From: Fusobacterium sp.
GTDB taxonomy: Bacteria; Fusobacteriota; Fusobacteriia; Fusobacteriales; Fusobacteriaceae
NCBI RefSeq assembly: GCF_032477075.1
Contig: NZ_JAWDXO010000043.1
Location: 1-24,975 of the forward strand
Length of the DNA: 24,975 nucleotides
Reading direction: 5' to 3'
This document shows positions 1 through 6,895 of the stretch, piece by piece (position 1 is the first letter of the stretch; each line of letters starts with the position of its first letter). The translations under genes were made by a program, and so were the position numbers. Under the pieces are notes generated by a model, which ran no database searches, was not told the origin of the DNA, and worked only from the letters and a program-made list of their open reading frames with translations.

Positions 1-109
1 AGAAAAAGCAAACCATATGGGAGTAACATTTGAAGTATCAGCAGCAGATGAAAGTCATAAAAAAGATACAAGTATAAAATATGGTGTAAGATTCAACTAC
101 AAATTTTAA
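1..109 (+). CDS. C-terminal end of an outer-membrane beta-barrel protein (autotransporter or porin), partial
   Basis: The open frame enters from the left edge (codons begin at base 2) and stops at TAA 107-109, giving 35 residues. The last residues, SIKYGVRFNYKF, alternate aromatic or hydrophobic with polar residues and end in Phe. This is the usual C-terminal beta-strand signature recognised by the Bam machinery in Gram-negative outer-membrane barrels. The preceding stretch (MGVTFEV...) reads as another strand joined by a polar turn rich in D, E, K and H. The fragment is too short to tell a type V autotransporter from a porin. The fadA-like gene downstream favours an autotransporter, because fusobacterial fadA-family genes are often found beside large autotransporter genes; that is context inference. 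Confidence 0.6.
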   Translation, partial: EKANHMGVTFEVSAADESHKKDTSIKYGVRFNYKF

Positions 110-123
110 TCAATTAAGATTAA

Positions 124-197
124 TATGAGAATGACTAAAAGTATAAAATTAAATTTTAAAAATGTATTTATATTCTAATTTATAAGTCATTCTCATA
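124..197. repeat. Long imperfect palindrome between the beta-barrel gene and the fadA-like gene
   Basis: Bases 124-136 (TATGAGAATGACT) are the exact reverse complement of 185-197 (AGTCATTCTCATA). After a 5-base bulge (137-141) the stem can resume: TATAAAATTA at 142-151 pairs with TAATTTATA at 176-184 with one extra A. The transcript could thus fold into a hairpin of about 74 nt. No T-run follows the 3' arm, so it is not a standard intrinsic terminator. It ends 16 bases before the fadA-like ribosome site (213-218) and could act in mRNA processing or stability, or as a protein site. Confidence 0.6.
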
Positions 198-227
198 GAC
201 AAAATAAAAAACAGGAGGAAAATAATT

Positions 228-590
228 ATGAAAAAAATATTATTAGGTTGCTTATTATTAATATCAGCAGCATCTTTTGCAGCAACAGATGTTACAGTGA
301 CTCTTGAACAATTAGAACAAAATTTTCAGCAATTAGAAGCTGAAGAAAGAGCTATGTATAATCAGAGAAAGGCAGAAGCTGAAATAGCTGAAAAAGTATT
401 AGCAGAACAAAAAGCTACATATCAACAGATAATTACACAAGAAAAGCGTATAACTGATGTAAAAGAATTTAGATACTATAAAGGGCAATATAATCAGCTT
501 GCAAAAAAATATGCAGATGCTAAAAGAGCTTTGGAAGATGAAATGAAAAAACAGGAAGAAATAATTTATATGTTTGAAGTCATGAAGTAA
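228..590 (+). CDS. fadA: FadA-family adhesin
   Basis: A 120-residue exported protein resembling the Fusobacterium adhesin FadA. Residues 1-18 form a signal peptide (MKK, a hydrophobic core, then SFA) with predicted cleavage before ATD, the same junction as I recall for F. nucleatum FadA. The mature part is almost wholly helical and charged, with heptad-like spacing. The segment around residues 82-114 (YYKGQYNQLAKKYADA, then EDEMKKQEEII) closely follows the FadA pattern RFYKSQYQDLASKYEDA...EMEQQKAVI. FadA forms an antiparallel helical hairpin that assembles into filaments and binds host cadherins. This copy is a few residues shorter at the C-terminus, so it is a family member and not necessarily the FadA ortholog with cadherin-binding activity. 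AGGAGG at 213-218 supports the ATG. A strong terminator follows, so the gene ends its transcription unit. Confidence 0.85.
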   Translation: MKKILLGCLLLISAASFAATDVTVTLEQLEQNFQQLEAEERAMYNQRKAEAEIAEKVLAEQKATYQQIITQEKRITDVKEFRYYKGQYNQLAKKYADAKRALEDEMKKQEEIIYMFEVMK

Positions 591-595
591 AAAAG

Positions 596-637
596 AAAAC
601 TGATCTTAAGATAAAAATCTTTAGATCAGTTTTTTAT
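596..637. terminator. Bidirectional intrinsic terminator between the convergent fadA-like and busR-like genes
   Basis: Arms 596-612 and 617-633 pair over 17 positions with one mismatch around a 4-base loop. A T-run at 630-635 serves the plus-strand fadA-like gene. On the minus strand the same hairpin is followed by TTTTCTTTTTT, which can end the regulator gene that stops at 638. Confidence 0.85.
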
Positions 638-1276
638 TTAACTTTGGATAGCACTAGTGAAAAAGTTTTTAACTCTGTCATAAGATTGTTCATTTCCTAT
701 AAAGTAAAGAATATCTCCTTCTTGGAAGATAGTTTGTGGTCCTGGTGAAAGAATAGTTTTTTCACCATGTTTAATGGCAAATATAGTAGCTCCAGTATGA
801 TTCCAAAACATTACTTCAGCACTCGTTTTTCCAATAAAATTCATATTTGGAGTAATACATATGGCAAGTGGAGTAAAGGGATTAACAGCTTCAAATTTAT
901 CTGTAATTTCTAAAAGTTTTGTTATACTGTTTAAAAGTTTTTCATTTTCCTTTTTTTGTCTTTTTATCCAATCATGAATATCTTTTTTAATACTATCAAT
1001 TGTCTGGCTTTCACCATATTGTTCCATATATCTAATAGCATTTTCAATAGATTTTATTTCTATTCCACTTCCTTTTGATATATTTAATATATCAAATTCT
1101 TTTAATATATATACAGACTTTCGAATAGTTTCGGGAGAAACTCTGTATTCAGTGGCAAGAGTAGATCTTCCAGAAAGCTTTTCTCCAAGACTATATTTTC
1201 CATTTATTATTTTCTTTGCTATATCAATTGCTATTTTCTGATATACAGGAGCTTCATCAATAATCTCATTTTTCAT
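638..1276 (-). CDS. GntR-type winged-helix regulator with C-terminal RCK_C (TrkA-C) domain, BusR-like
   Basis: A 212-residue cytoplasmic transcription regulator. Residues about 10-75 form a GntR winged helix-turn-helix (VYQKIAIDIAKKIINGKY, then STLATEYRVSPETIRKSVYIL and a wing KGSGIEI). Residues about 90-128 are a charged helical linker, probably a coiled coil. Residues about 135-208 look like an RCK_C/TrkA-C domain (LAICITPNMNFIGKTSAEV...GATIFAIKHGEKTILSPGPQTIFQEGDILYFIG). This order, wHTH, coiled coil, RCK_C, is that of BusR, the c-di-AMP-responsive repressor of glycine-betaine uptake genes in streptococci and lactococci. Ligand and targets here are inferred from architecture only, and no betaine transporter lies in the window. 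AAGGTGGG lies just upstream of the ATG. Upstream sits the htpG terminator, so it is probably transcribed separately. Confidence 0.8.
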   Translation of the reverse strand: MKNEIIDEAPVYQKIAIDIAKKIINGKYSLGEKLSGRSTLATEYRVSPETIRKSVYILKEFDILNISKGSGIEIKSIENAIRYMEQYGESQTIDSIKKDIHDWIKRQKKENEKLLNSITKLLEITDKFEAVNPFTPLAICITPNMNFIGKTSAEVMFWNHTGATIFAIKHGEKTILSPGPQTIFQEGDILYFIGNEQSYDRVKNFFTSAIQS

Positions 1277-1320
1277 TTTAACCCACCTTGAGATATAGTT
1301 TTTAATTAATTATACAATGT

Positions 1321-1363
1321 TTTTTTAAAAAATAATAGAGGAGAATAATAAGTTACTCTCCTC
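1321..1363 (-). terminator. Intrinsic terminator of htpG
   Basis: On the minus strand GAGGAGA (1363-1357) pairs with TCTCCTC (1344-1338) around a 12-base loop and is followed by TATTATTTTTT. It lies just past the htpG stop and before the busR-like gene. Confidence 0.7.
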
Positions 1364-1382
1364 CAATTAAAATTTTTTAATA

Positions 1383-3203
1383 TTATTTAATAAGATTATT
1401 TAATTTTTTGATGAAATCTACAGGATTTTCTATTTGAAATCCTTCTAAAATTAATGCTTCCGTATATAATACATCAAGGAGATCATTGAAAATTTCAGTG
1501 TTTTCAGAACTTTGAAGCTTTTTAAATACAGGATGTTCAGGATTTAAAGCAAGTATTTTTTCTGCTTTTATACTTTCATTTCCAGGTATTTGAGAAAGAA
1601 CTTTTTCCATTTCTAAAGAAACACTTCCTTTTGCCAAAAGGGAAGAGGCAGCTTTACCTAAATCACTGCTAAGTTCAACATCAACTATTTTATTTGATAA
1701 AGCTTCTTTTATTTTATCAAGCATTGTTTTGTTTTCTTCTGAAAGTTTTTTTATTTCTTCTTCTTTTTCTTTACTGTCATCAATCTTGAAATCTGAGTCA
1801 TTAATAGATTTAAATGATTTTCCATCATATTCTATCATAGTTTTTAGAGCAAATTCATCTATCTTGTCTGTAAGCAAAATAACTTCTATTTCTTTTTCTT
1901 TTAATGCTTCCATTTTAGGGAGAGAAGTAACAGTAGCTAAATCTTCTCCTACCACATAAAGAATTTCTTTCCTATCTCCCATACGTTCTGTATATTCTTT
2001 CAGTGTAATATATTTTTCATCGAGAGAGTTTCTGAAGATAAGAAGATTTTGAAGTTTATCTTTATTCATTCCAAACATGTCATGAATACCAAATTTTATA
2101 TTTCTTCCAAAAGCTTCCCAAAATTCTATGTATTTATCTCTATCTGTCTTTAAAAGTTTTTCGAATTCATTTATTATTTTCTTTTCAAGATTTCTAGATA
2201 TAGCTTGAAGTTCGCTATTTTGCTGTAAAATTTCTCTTGATATATTAAGGGAAAGATTATCACAATCTACAAGTCCCTTAATAAAACTAAAATATTCAGG
2301 AATCAGTTCATCACATTTATCCATTATAAATACATTTTTAGTGTAAAGTTGTAATCCTTTTTTATAATCTTTTGTATAGAAATCTATAGGAGCTTTTTTA
2401 GGAACATATAAAAGTGAAGTATATTCAATATTTCCTTGTATTTTTAGGTGAAAATGCATCATAGGATCTTCCCAGTCATGGAAATTAGATTTATAAAATT
2501 CATTATAATCTTCATCTTTTAAAGTTGATTTGTCAGTTTTCCATATAGGTTTTGTGGAATTAATTATTTCATCATTAAAATAGATTGGATATCTTACATA
2601 ATCAGAATATTTTTTTACAAGATCTTTGATTTTCCAATCTTCAAGGAAACTATCATAATCTTCTCCAGATTTAATAGAAAGAGTTATAGAAGTTCCTCTT
2701 TTTTCAATTTCAATTTCTTCAATTTCATAAGAACCATCTCCAGAGGATATCCATTTAACGCCTTTATCAGAATAAGGAGATTTAGTAGTAAGAGTAATAG
2801 TATCTGCAGCCATAAATCCAGAGTAAAATCCTACTCCAAATTGTCCAATAATATCTATTTCATCTTTTGAAGTATTTTCTAATTTTTCTTTAAAAGCTTT
2901 AGAACCAGATTTAGCAATAGTTCCTATATTCTCAGATACTTCTTCGTAAGTCATTCCTATGCCATTGTCTGTTATTGTTAATTCTTTTTTGTCCTTATCA
3001 ACAGATAATATTATTTTAAAATCTTTATTATCTTTTAATATTTCACTATCAGTAAGAGAATTAAATTTTAACTTATCAATTGCATCACTAGCATTTGATA
3101 TAAGTTCTCTTAAAAATATTTCTTTATTTGTATAGATAGAATTTATCATTAAGTTAAGTAATTCTTTTGTTTCAGCTTGAAACACTTTTGATTCTTTTCT
3201 CAT
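1383..3203 (-). CDS. htpG: Molecular chaperone HtpG (bacterial Hsp90)
   Basis: A 606-residue cytosolic ATP-dependent chaperone of normal family length. The N-terminal GHKL ATPase domain shows RELISNASDAIDKL at 32-45 (catalytic Glu33, Mg-binding Asn37), TDNGIGM at 78-84 and GQFGVGFYS at 120-128, all intact. The middle domain contains the W-K-x-D stretch near 221 and an LNISREILQ segment near 318-326, typical of HtpG. The C-terminal dimerisation domain ends about residue 600. The ATG at 3203-3201 is preceded by AAGGAGGAT. Its control region is unusually legible: TTGACA and a TATAAT-like box, with a CIRCE operator covering the expected transcript start, which indicates HrcA repression and heat induction. 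It is a single-gene unit, with terminators on both sides. Confidence 0.97.
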   Translation of the reverse strand: MRKESKVFQAETKELLNLMINSIYTNKEIFLRELISNASDAIDKLKFNSLTDSEILKDNKDFKIILSVDKDKKELTITDNGIGMTYEEVSENIGTIAKSGSKAFKEKLENTSKDEIDIIGQFGVGFYSGFMAADTITLTTKSPYSDKGVKWISSGDGSYEIEEIEIEKRGTSITLSIKSGEDYDSFLEDWKIKDLVKKYSDYVRYPIYFNDEIINSTKPIWKTDKSTLKDEDYNEFYKSNFHDWEDPMMHFHLKIQGNIEYTSLLYVPKKAPIDFYTKDYKKGLQLYTKNVFIMDKCDELIPEYFSFIKGLVDCDNLSLNISREILQQNSELQAISRNLEKKIINEFEKLLKTDRDKYIEFWEAFGRNIKFGIHDMFGMNKDKLQNLLIFRNSLDEKYITLKEYTERMGDRKEILYVVGEDLATVTSLPKMEALKEKEIEVILLTDKIDEFALKTMIEYDGKSFKSINDSDFKIDDSKEKEEEIKKLSEENKTMLDKIKEALSNKIVDVELSSDLGKAASSLLAKGSVSLEMEKVLSQIPGNESIKAEKILALNPEHPVFKKLQSSENTEIFNDLLDVLYTEALILEGFQIENPVDFIKKLNNLIK

Positions 3204-3220
3204 ATTTTAAAATCCTCCTT

Positions 3221-3247
3221 TTAGCACTCTATAACTTATGTGGCTAA
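3221..3247 (-). promoter_or_regulatory. CIRCE element (HrcA operator) upstream of htpG
   Basis: The plus strand reads TTAGCACTC (3221-3229), nine bases, then TGTGGCTAA (3239-3247). The CIRCE consensus is TTAGCACTC-N9-GAGTGCTAA. One half is a perfect 9/9 match and the other keeps 5/9 (GCTAA), with the exact N9 spacing. It sits between the -10 box and the ribosome site, the usual place for HrcA repression. Confidence 0.88.
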
Positions 3248-3249
3248 TA

Positions 3250-3280
3250 ATTATATACCATAAATCATTTTTCATGTCAA
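3250..3280 (-). promoter_or_regulatory. Sigma-70-type promoter of htpG
   Basis: On the minus strand a perfect TTGACA (3280-3275) is followed after 17 bases by TATATA (3257-3252). An overlapping TATAAT (3255-3250) has 19-base spacing. The start point would fall inside the CIRCE element. Confidence 0.8.
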
Positions 3281-3290
3281 TATAAAAATG

Positions 3291-3331
3291 AAAAAAGTTT
3301 TAGAATTTTAAAAAATAAAAGTCTAAAACTT
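3291..3331 (-). terminator. Intrinsic terminator of mgtE
   Basis: Minus-strand arms AAGTTTTAGA (3331-3322) and TCTAAAACTT (3304-3295) form a perfect 10-bp stem with a 17-base loop, and the 3' arm runs into TTTTTT. It lies between the mgtE stop and the htpG promoter. Confidence 0.7.
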
Positions 3332-3364
3332 AATTTATTTTATAATTTTATATTTGTAAATGTA

Positions 3365-4699
3365 TTATGCAAGATTTAAAAAATGAGTTGATAAGCCAAA
3401 ATAAACTACTAATGCACAAGCATCCACTATTGTAGTGATTAATGGACTTGCCATAATAGCAGGATCAAGTTTAAAAGCTTTTGCCATTATCGGAAGAACA
3501 CCTCCAACAACTTTAGCTATTACAACTGTAAATAAAAGACTTGCACATACCACTAATGAAATTGTAAGACCAGCTCTATCTATAAAGTATATTCTCAAAA
3601 AATTTACAACAGCCAGTGTTACTCCAACTATTAGACTCACTCTAAATTCTTTCCAAAGTATCTTTCCAATATCCTTAAGCTGTATTTCCCCAAGTGCTAT
3701 TCCTCTGATAATAAGAGTAGAAGATTGTGAACCAGCATTTCCACCAGTGTCCATCAACATAGGAATAAATGCAGCTAGAATAACAACTGATTGAAGTACT
3801 TCCTCATATCTTCTTATAATAATACCAGTAGCTGTAGCAGAAATCATAAGTACTAAAAGCCATATTATTCTATGTTTTGCAAGAGAGAATACAGATTCTT
3901 TAAGATATTCTTCATCTGATGGATTCATGGCAGCCATTTTTTGAAAATCTTCTGTATTTTCTTGATCAATAACATCCACAACATCATCAATAGTAATAAT
4001 ACCAACAAGTCGTACTTCATTATCGACTACTGGCATAGATGTGAGATCGTACTTTCTGAACTGGGAAGCAATGAACTCTTGATCATCAGTGGTAATAGCA
4101 CTAATAACATTAGTTTCCATTGCATCAATTAAAGGAAGTATATCATCTAAAAAAATAAGACTTTTTAATGAAATAAATCCAACAAGCTTTCTTTGGTTAT
4201 CAATAATGTAACATATATCAATGGTTTCATTATCAATACCCACTTTTTTTATATGATTTAAAGCTTGTCCAATATTCATATCGCTCTTTAGAGAAACATA
4301 TTCCACTGTCATTACACTACCAGCACTATTTTCAGGGTATTTTAGAAACTGATTGATTAATTTTCTGGTATCTGAGGAAGTGTTCTGTAATATTTTATCT
4401 ACAATATTTGCAGGCATTTCTTCAATGAAATCCACAGTGTCATCAATAAACATTTCATCAATTATATGACGTATTTCTTCATCTGTTATATTTTCAACAA
4501 TTTCTTGTTGTTTCTCTGAAGAAAGATATGAAAATACTTCTGCTGAAGTATCTTTAGGAAGAATTCTAAATATTTTAAGGCTTTGCTCTTTAGTAAGGTC
4601 TTCAAGAAATTCTGCAATATCTACTGGATTTTCTTCCATAAGTGATTCTTTCAATTTTGCTAATTGATTATTTTTTAGGAAAAACAAAACATTTTCCAT
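3365..4699 (-). CDS. mgtE: Magnesium transporter MgtE
   Basis: A 444-residue inner-membrane Mg2+ channel. The order of parts is that of MgtE: a helical cytosolic N domain (about 1-125, with VDIAEFLEDL and the acidic DDTVDFIEEMP), a CBS pair (about 128-250, opening with SAGSVMT at 125-131), a plug helix, and five membrane segments (about 277-444). Signature motifs are present: FIPMLMDTGGNAGSQSS at 311-327 and DPAIMASPLITTIVDA at 412-427, the latter carrying the pore aspartate (D426). The N and CBS domains gate the pore in response to cytosolic Mg2+. GGAGGTGG precedes the ATG. The gene is divergent from rsmB; the 166-base gap holds no recognisable M-box riboswitch, but a 13-base palindrome at 4746-4758 (TTTTCTCAGAAAA) lies in its probable promoter region. 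Confidence 0.96.
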   Translation of the reverse strand: MENVLFFLKNNQLAKLKESLMEENPVDIAEFLEDLTKEQSLKIFRILPKDTSAEVFSYLSSEKQQEIVENITDEEIRHIIDEMFIDDTVDFIEEMPANIVDKILQNTSSDTRKLINQFLKYPENSAGSVMTVEYVSLKSDMNIGQALNHIKKVGIDNETIDICYIIDNQRKLVGFISLKSLIFLDDILPLIDAMETNVISAITTDDQEFIASQFRKYDLTSMPVVDNEVRLVGIITIDDVVDVIDQENTEDFQKMAAMNPSDEEYLKESVFSLAKHRIIWLLVLMISATATGIIIRRYEEVLQSVVILAAFIPMLMDTGGNAGSQSSTLIIRGIALGEIQLKDIGKILWKEFRVSLIVGVTLAVVNFLRIYFIDRAGLTISLVVCASLLFTVVIAKVVGGVLPIMAKAFKLDPAIMASPLITTIVDACALVVYFGLSTHFLNLA

Positions 4700-4865
4700 A
4701 TTCCACCTCCATTTCTAAAAATTTTATTACACATATAAGGGTAGCATTTTCTCAGAAAAAACGCAATATTTGTTTATAAAAAATTTAATTTCTAAACAGA
4801 AAACTTTTAATTATATTGTAAATATTGTATAATAATTAAGATAGAGAGATTTTGGGAGGATAAAA

Positions 4866-6164
4866 GTGAATATAAAGCAAAGAGTCATTGGGCTTATACA
4901 AGAAGTTGAAAATGGAAAATATTCCAATATAGCTTTAAATGATTATTTTAGAGAAAATATTCTGAATAGAAAAGAAAGAGGTTTTATAACAGAACTTTTT
5001 TATGGTGTAATAAGAAAAAAAATATTTTTAGATTATGAAATAAATAAAAGAGTAAGTTCAATAAAAAAAGATTGGATAAGAAATCTTCTAAGAATATCTA
5101 TATACCAGATTACTTTTATGAAAAGTGATGATAAAGGAGTAGTATGGGAAGCTTCTGAACTGGCTAAGAAAAAGTTTGGTGTGCCAGTTGGTAAGTTTGT
5201 AAATGGGGTATTACGAGGATATTTAAGAGAAATGGAAGATGATATAAAAGAGTTGAGAGAAATGGATAAACTGGATATTCTTTTATCATATCCAAGATGG
5301 TTTTATGAAAAGATAAAAGATGAATATTGGGAAGAAGCAGAATTATTTTTAGAATCATTAAAAAAGATACCTTATATCAGTTTTAGAGTAAATACATTAA
5401 AATACAGTGAAAAAGAATTTGAAGAGCTGCTTTTGGCTAAAGATATAGAAATAATAAAAAAAGTAGATACAGTATATTATATAGATTCAGGAATATTGTT
5501 ATATAGTGATGAATTTAAAGAAGGAAAGATAATAGTGCAGGATGCATCATCTTATCTATCAGCTAAAAATTTAAATCCAAATGAGAAGGATTTAGTTTTG
5601 GATACTTGCAGTGCCCCTGGAGGAAAAACAGCAGTACTTGGTGAATTGATGGGAAATAAAGGGGAACTTTTAGCTTTAGATATTTATCCGCACAAACTAA
5701 AATTAATAGAAGAAAATTGTAAAAAATTAGGAATAGATGTAGTTAAAACTGTAAAAATGGATGCAAGAAAATTGAATCAACAGGGGAAAAAGTTCGATAA
5801 AATACTGGTAGATGCCCCATGCAGTGGTTATGGTGTACTTAGAAAAAAACCTGAAGCTATATATAATAAAACCGCTGAAAATATAGAGTTATTATCAGAG
5901 CTACAATTTGAAATACTTGAATCAGCTTCACAAGTTCTTAAAGATGATGGAGAATTAGTCTATAGTACTTGTACTATTTTAAAAGAAGAAAATACAGAAA
6001 ATATAAAGAAGTTTTTAGAAAAATATCCGGAATTTGAAACAACAGAAATATATATACCAGAAAATGTAAAAGGAACTTATGATGAAGTTGGGGGATTTAC
6101 AATAGACTATAATGAAGATATTTTAGATGGATTTTATATTGCAAAAATCAGAAAAAAGAGGTAA
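4866..6164 (+). CDS. rsmB: 16S rRNA cytosine-967 C5-methyltransferase RsmB (Sun/Fmu)
   Basis: A 432-residue SAM-dependent enzyme expected to make m5C967 in 16S rRNA. The N-terminal part (about 1-130) is the NusB-like RNA-binding domain. The catalytic Rossmann domain follows, with SAM motif DTCSAPGGKT at 246-255, LDIYPHK at 271-277, and DAPCSG at 316-321. The two family cysteines are present: C319 in motif IV, for product release, and C369 in STCT, the nucleophile. Length matches the family. The start is GTG at 4866, supported by GGGAGGAT at 4855-4862. A TATAAT at 4828-4833 is a plausible -10 box, although its -35 is poor. The trmR-like gene begins three bases after the stop, so the two are cotranscribed RNA-modification genes. 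Confidence 0.93.
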   Translation: MNIKQRVIGLIQEVENGKYSNIALNDYFRENILNRKERGFITELFYGVIRKKIFLDYEINKRVSSIKKDWIRNLLRISIYQITFMKSDDKGVVWEASELAKKKFGVPVGKFVNGVLRGYLREMEDDIKELREMDKLDILLSYPRWFYEKIKDEYWEEAELFLESLKKIPYISFRVNTLKYSEKEFEELLLAKDIEIIKKVDTVYYIDSGILLYSDEFKEGKIIVQDASSYLSAKNLNPNEKDLVLDTCSAPGGKTAVLGELMGNKGELLALDIYPHKLKLIEENCKKLGIDVVKTVKMDARKLNQQGKKFDKILVDAPCSGYGVLRKKPEAIYNKTAENIELLSELQFEILESASQVLKDDGELVYSTCTILKEENTENIKKFLEKYPEFETTEIYIPENVKGTYDEVGGFTIDYNEDILDGFYIAKIRKKR

Positions 6165-6167
6165 AAA

Positions 6168-6809
6168 ATGTTAGAGGAATTAAAGGAAGCTAATGAGTAT
6201 ATAATAGGAAAAATTAAGGAAAAAGATAAACTGATACTTGAGATGGAGAATTATGCTCAAGAATATAATATTCCAATTGTAACAAAAGAAATAGCTGAAT
6301 ATTTAAAATTTTTAGTGAGAAGCTATAGAAGAAAAAATATTTTAGAAATAGGAACAGCTATTGGTTATTCAGGTATACTTATGGCTAAAGAATTAAAAGA
6401 AAACAGTGGAAAATTATATACTATTGAAATAGATGAAGAAAGATATAATCTTGCTCAAGAAAACTTTAAAAAATCTGGATTGGATAATATTATTTCAATT
6501 AAAGGAGATGCTTTAGAAGAAGTAAAGAAAATAAATGATAGATTTGATTTTATATTTATAGATGCTTCAAAAGGACAATATATGGATTTTTTTGAAGATT
6601 CCTATAAATTATTAAATGAAGGTGGAATAATATTTATTGATAATATAATGTTTAGAGGGTATTTGTATAAAGAATATCCAAAAAGGTTTAAAACTATTGT
6701 AAAAAGATTAGATAATTTTATAGATTATCTTTATGAGAGAGAAGATAAATTTGTACTTCTTCCTTTTGGAGATGGTGTTGGCCTTTGTTTTAAAGAAAAA
6801 AATAAGTAA
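6168..6809 (+). CDS. trmR: Class I SAM O-methyltransferase, probable TrmR (tRNA 5-hydroxyuridine methyltransferase)
   Basis: A 213-residue member of the small metal-dependent O-methyltransferase family (methyltransf_3, YrrM type). It has the SAM-binding motif ILEIGTAIGYSG at 58-69, an acidic TIEIDEER at 85-92, and the metal-site pattern FIFIDASKGQY at 128-138 with IDNI at 157-160 (likely ligands D132, D158 and N159). Length agrees with B. subtilis YrrM/TrmR (about 217), which methylates 5-hydroxyuridine at tRNA position 34 to 5-methoxyuridine. The family also contains catechol-type methyltransferases. Assignment to tRNA rests on similarity to the YrrM subgroup and on the adjacent rRNA methyltransferase gene. 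A weak ribosome site (AGAGGT) overlaps the end of rsmB. A strong terminator closes the two-gene unit. Confidence 0.72.
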   Translation: MLEELKEANEYIIGKIKEKDKLILEMENYAQEYNIPIVTKEIAEYLKFLVRSYRRKNILEIGTAIGYSGILMAKELKENSGKLYTIEIDEERYNLAQENFKKSGLDNIISIKGDALEEVKKINDRFDFIFIDASKGQYMDFFEDSYKLLNEGGIIFIDNIMFRGYLYKEYPKRFKTIVKRLDNFIDYLYEREDKFVLLPFGDGVGLCFKEKNK

Positions 6810-6833
6810 AAATATTTTTATTATAAAATTAAG

Positions 6834-6867
6834 AAAAGCAGAGAAATATATATTTCCCTGCTTTTTT
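6834..6867 (+). terminator. Intrinsic terminator of the rsmB-trmR unit
   Basis: AAAAGCAG-A-GAAATAT pairs with ATATTTC-C-CTGCTTTT (one A-C mismatch, 4-base centre) and ends in a T-run at 6862-6867. The minus-strand version has a weaker T tail and may also serve the convergent deacylase gene. Confidence 0.85.
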
Positions 6868-6895
6868 ATTTAGATAATCAAGTATAGCAAGAAGA

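Noticed and set aside
228..290. Possible lipobox (LLGC) in the FadA-like signal peptide
   Set aside because: Cys8 is too close to the N-terminus for a lipoprotein signal; the SFA/ATD cleavage site matches FadA.
4700..4865. Possible M-box (Mg2+) riboswitch before mgtE
   Set aside because: The gap is 166 bases and shared with the rsmB promoter; no M-box-like conserved helices or terminator were seen.
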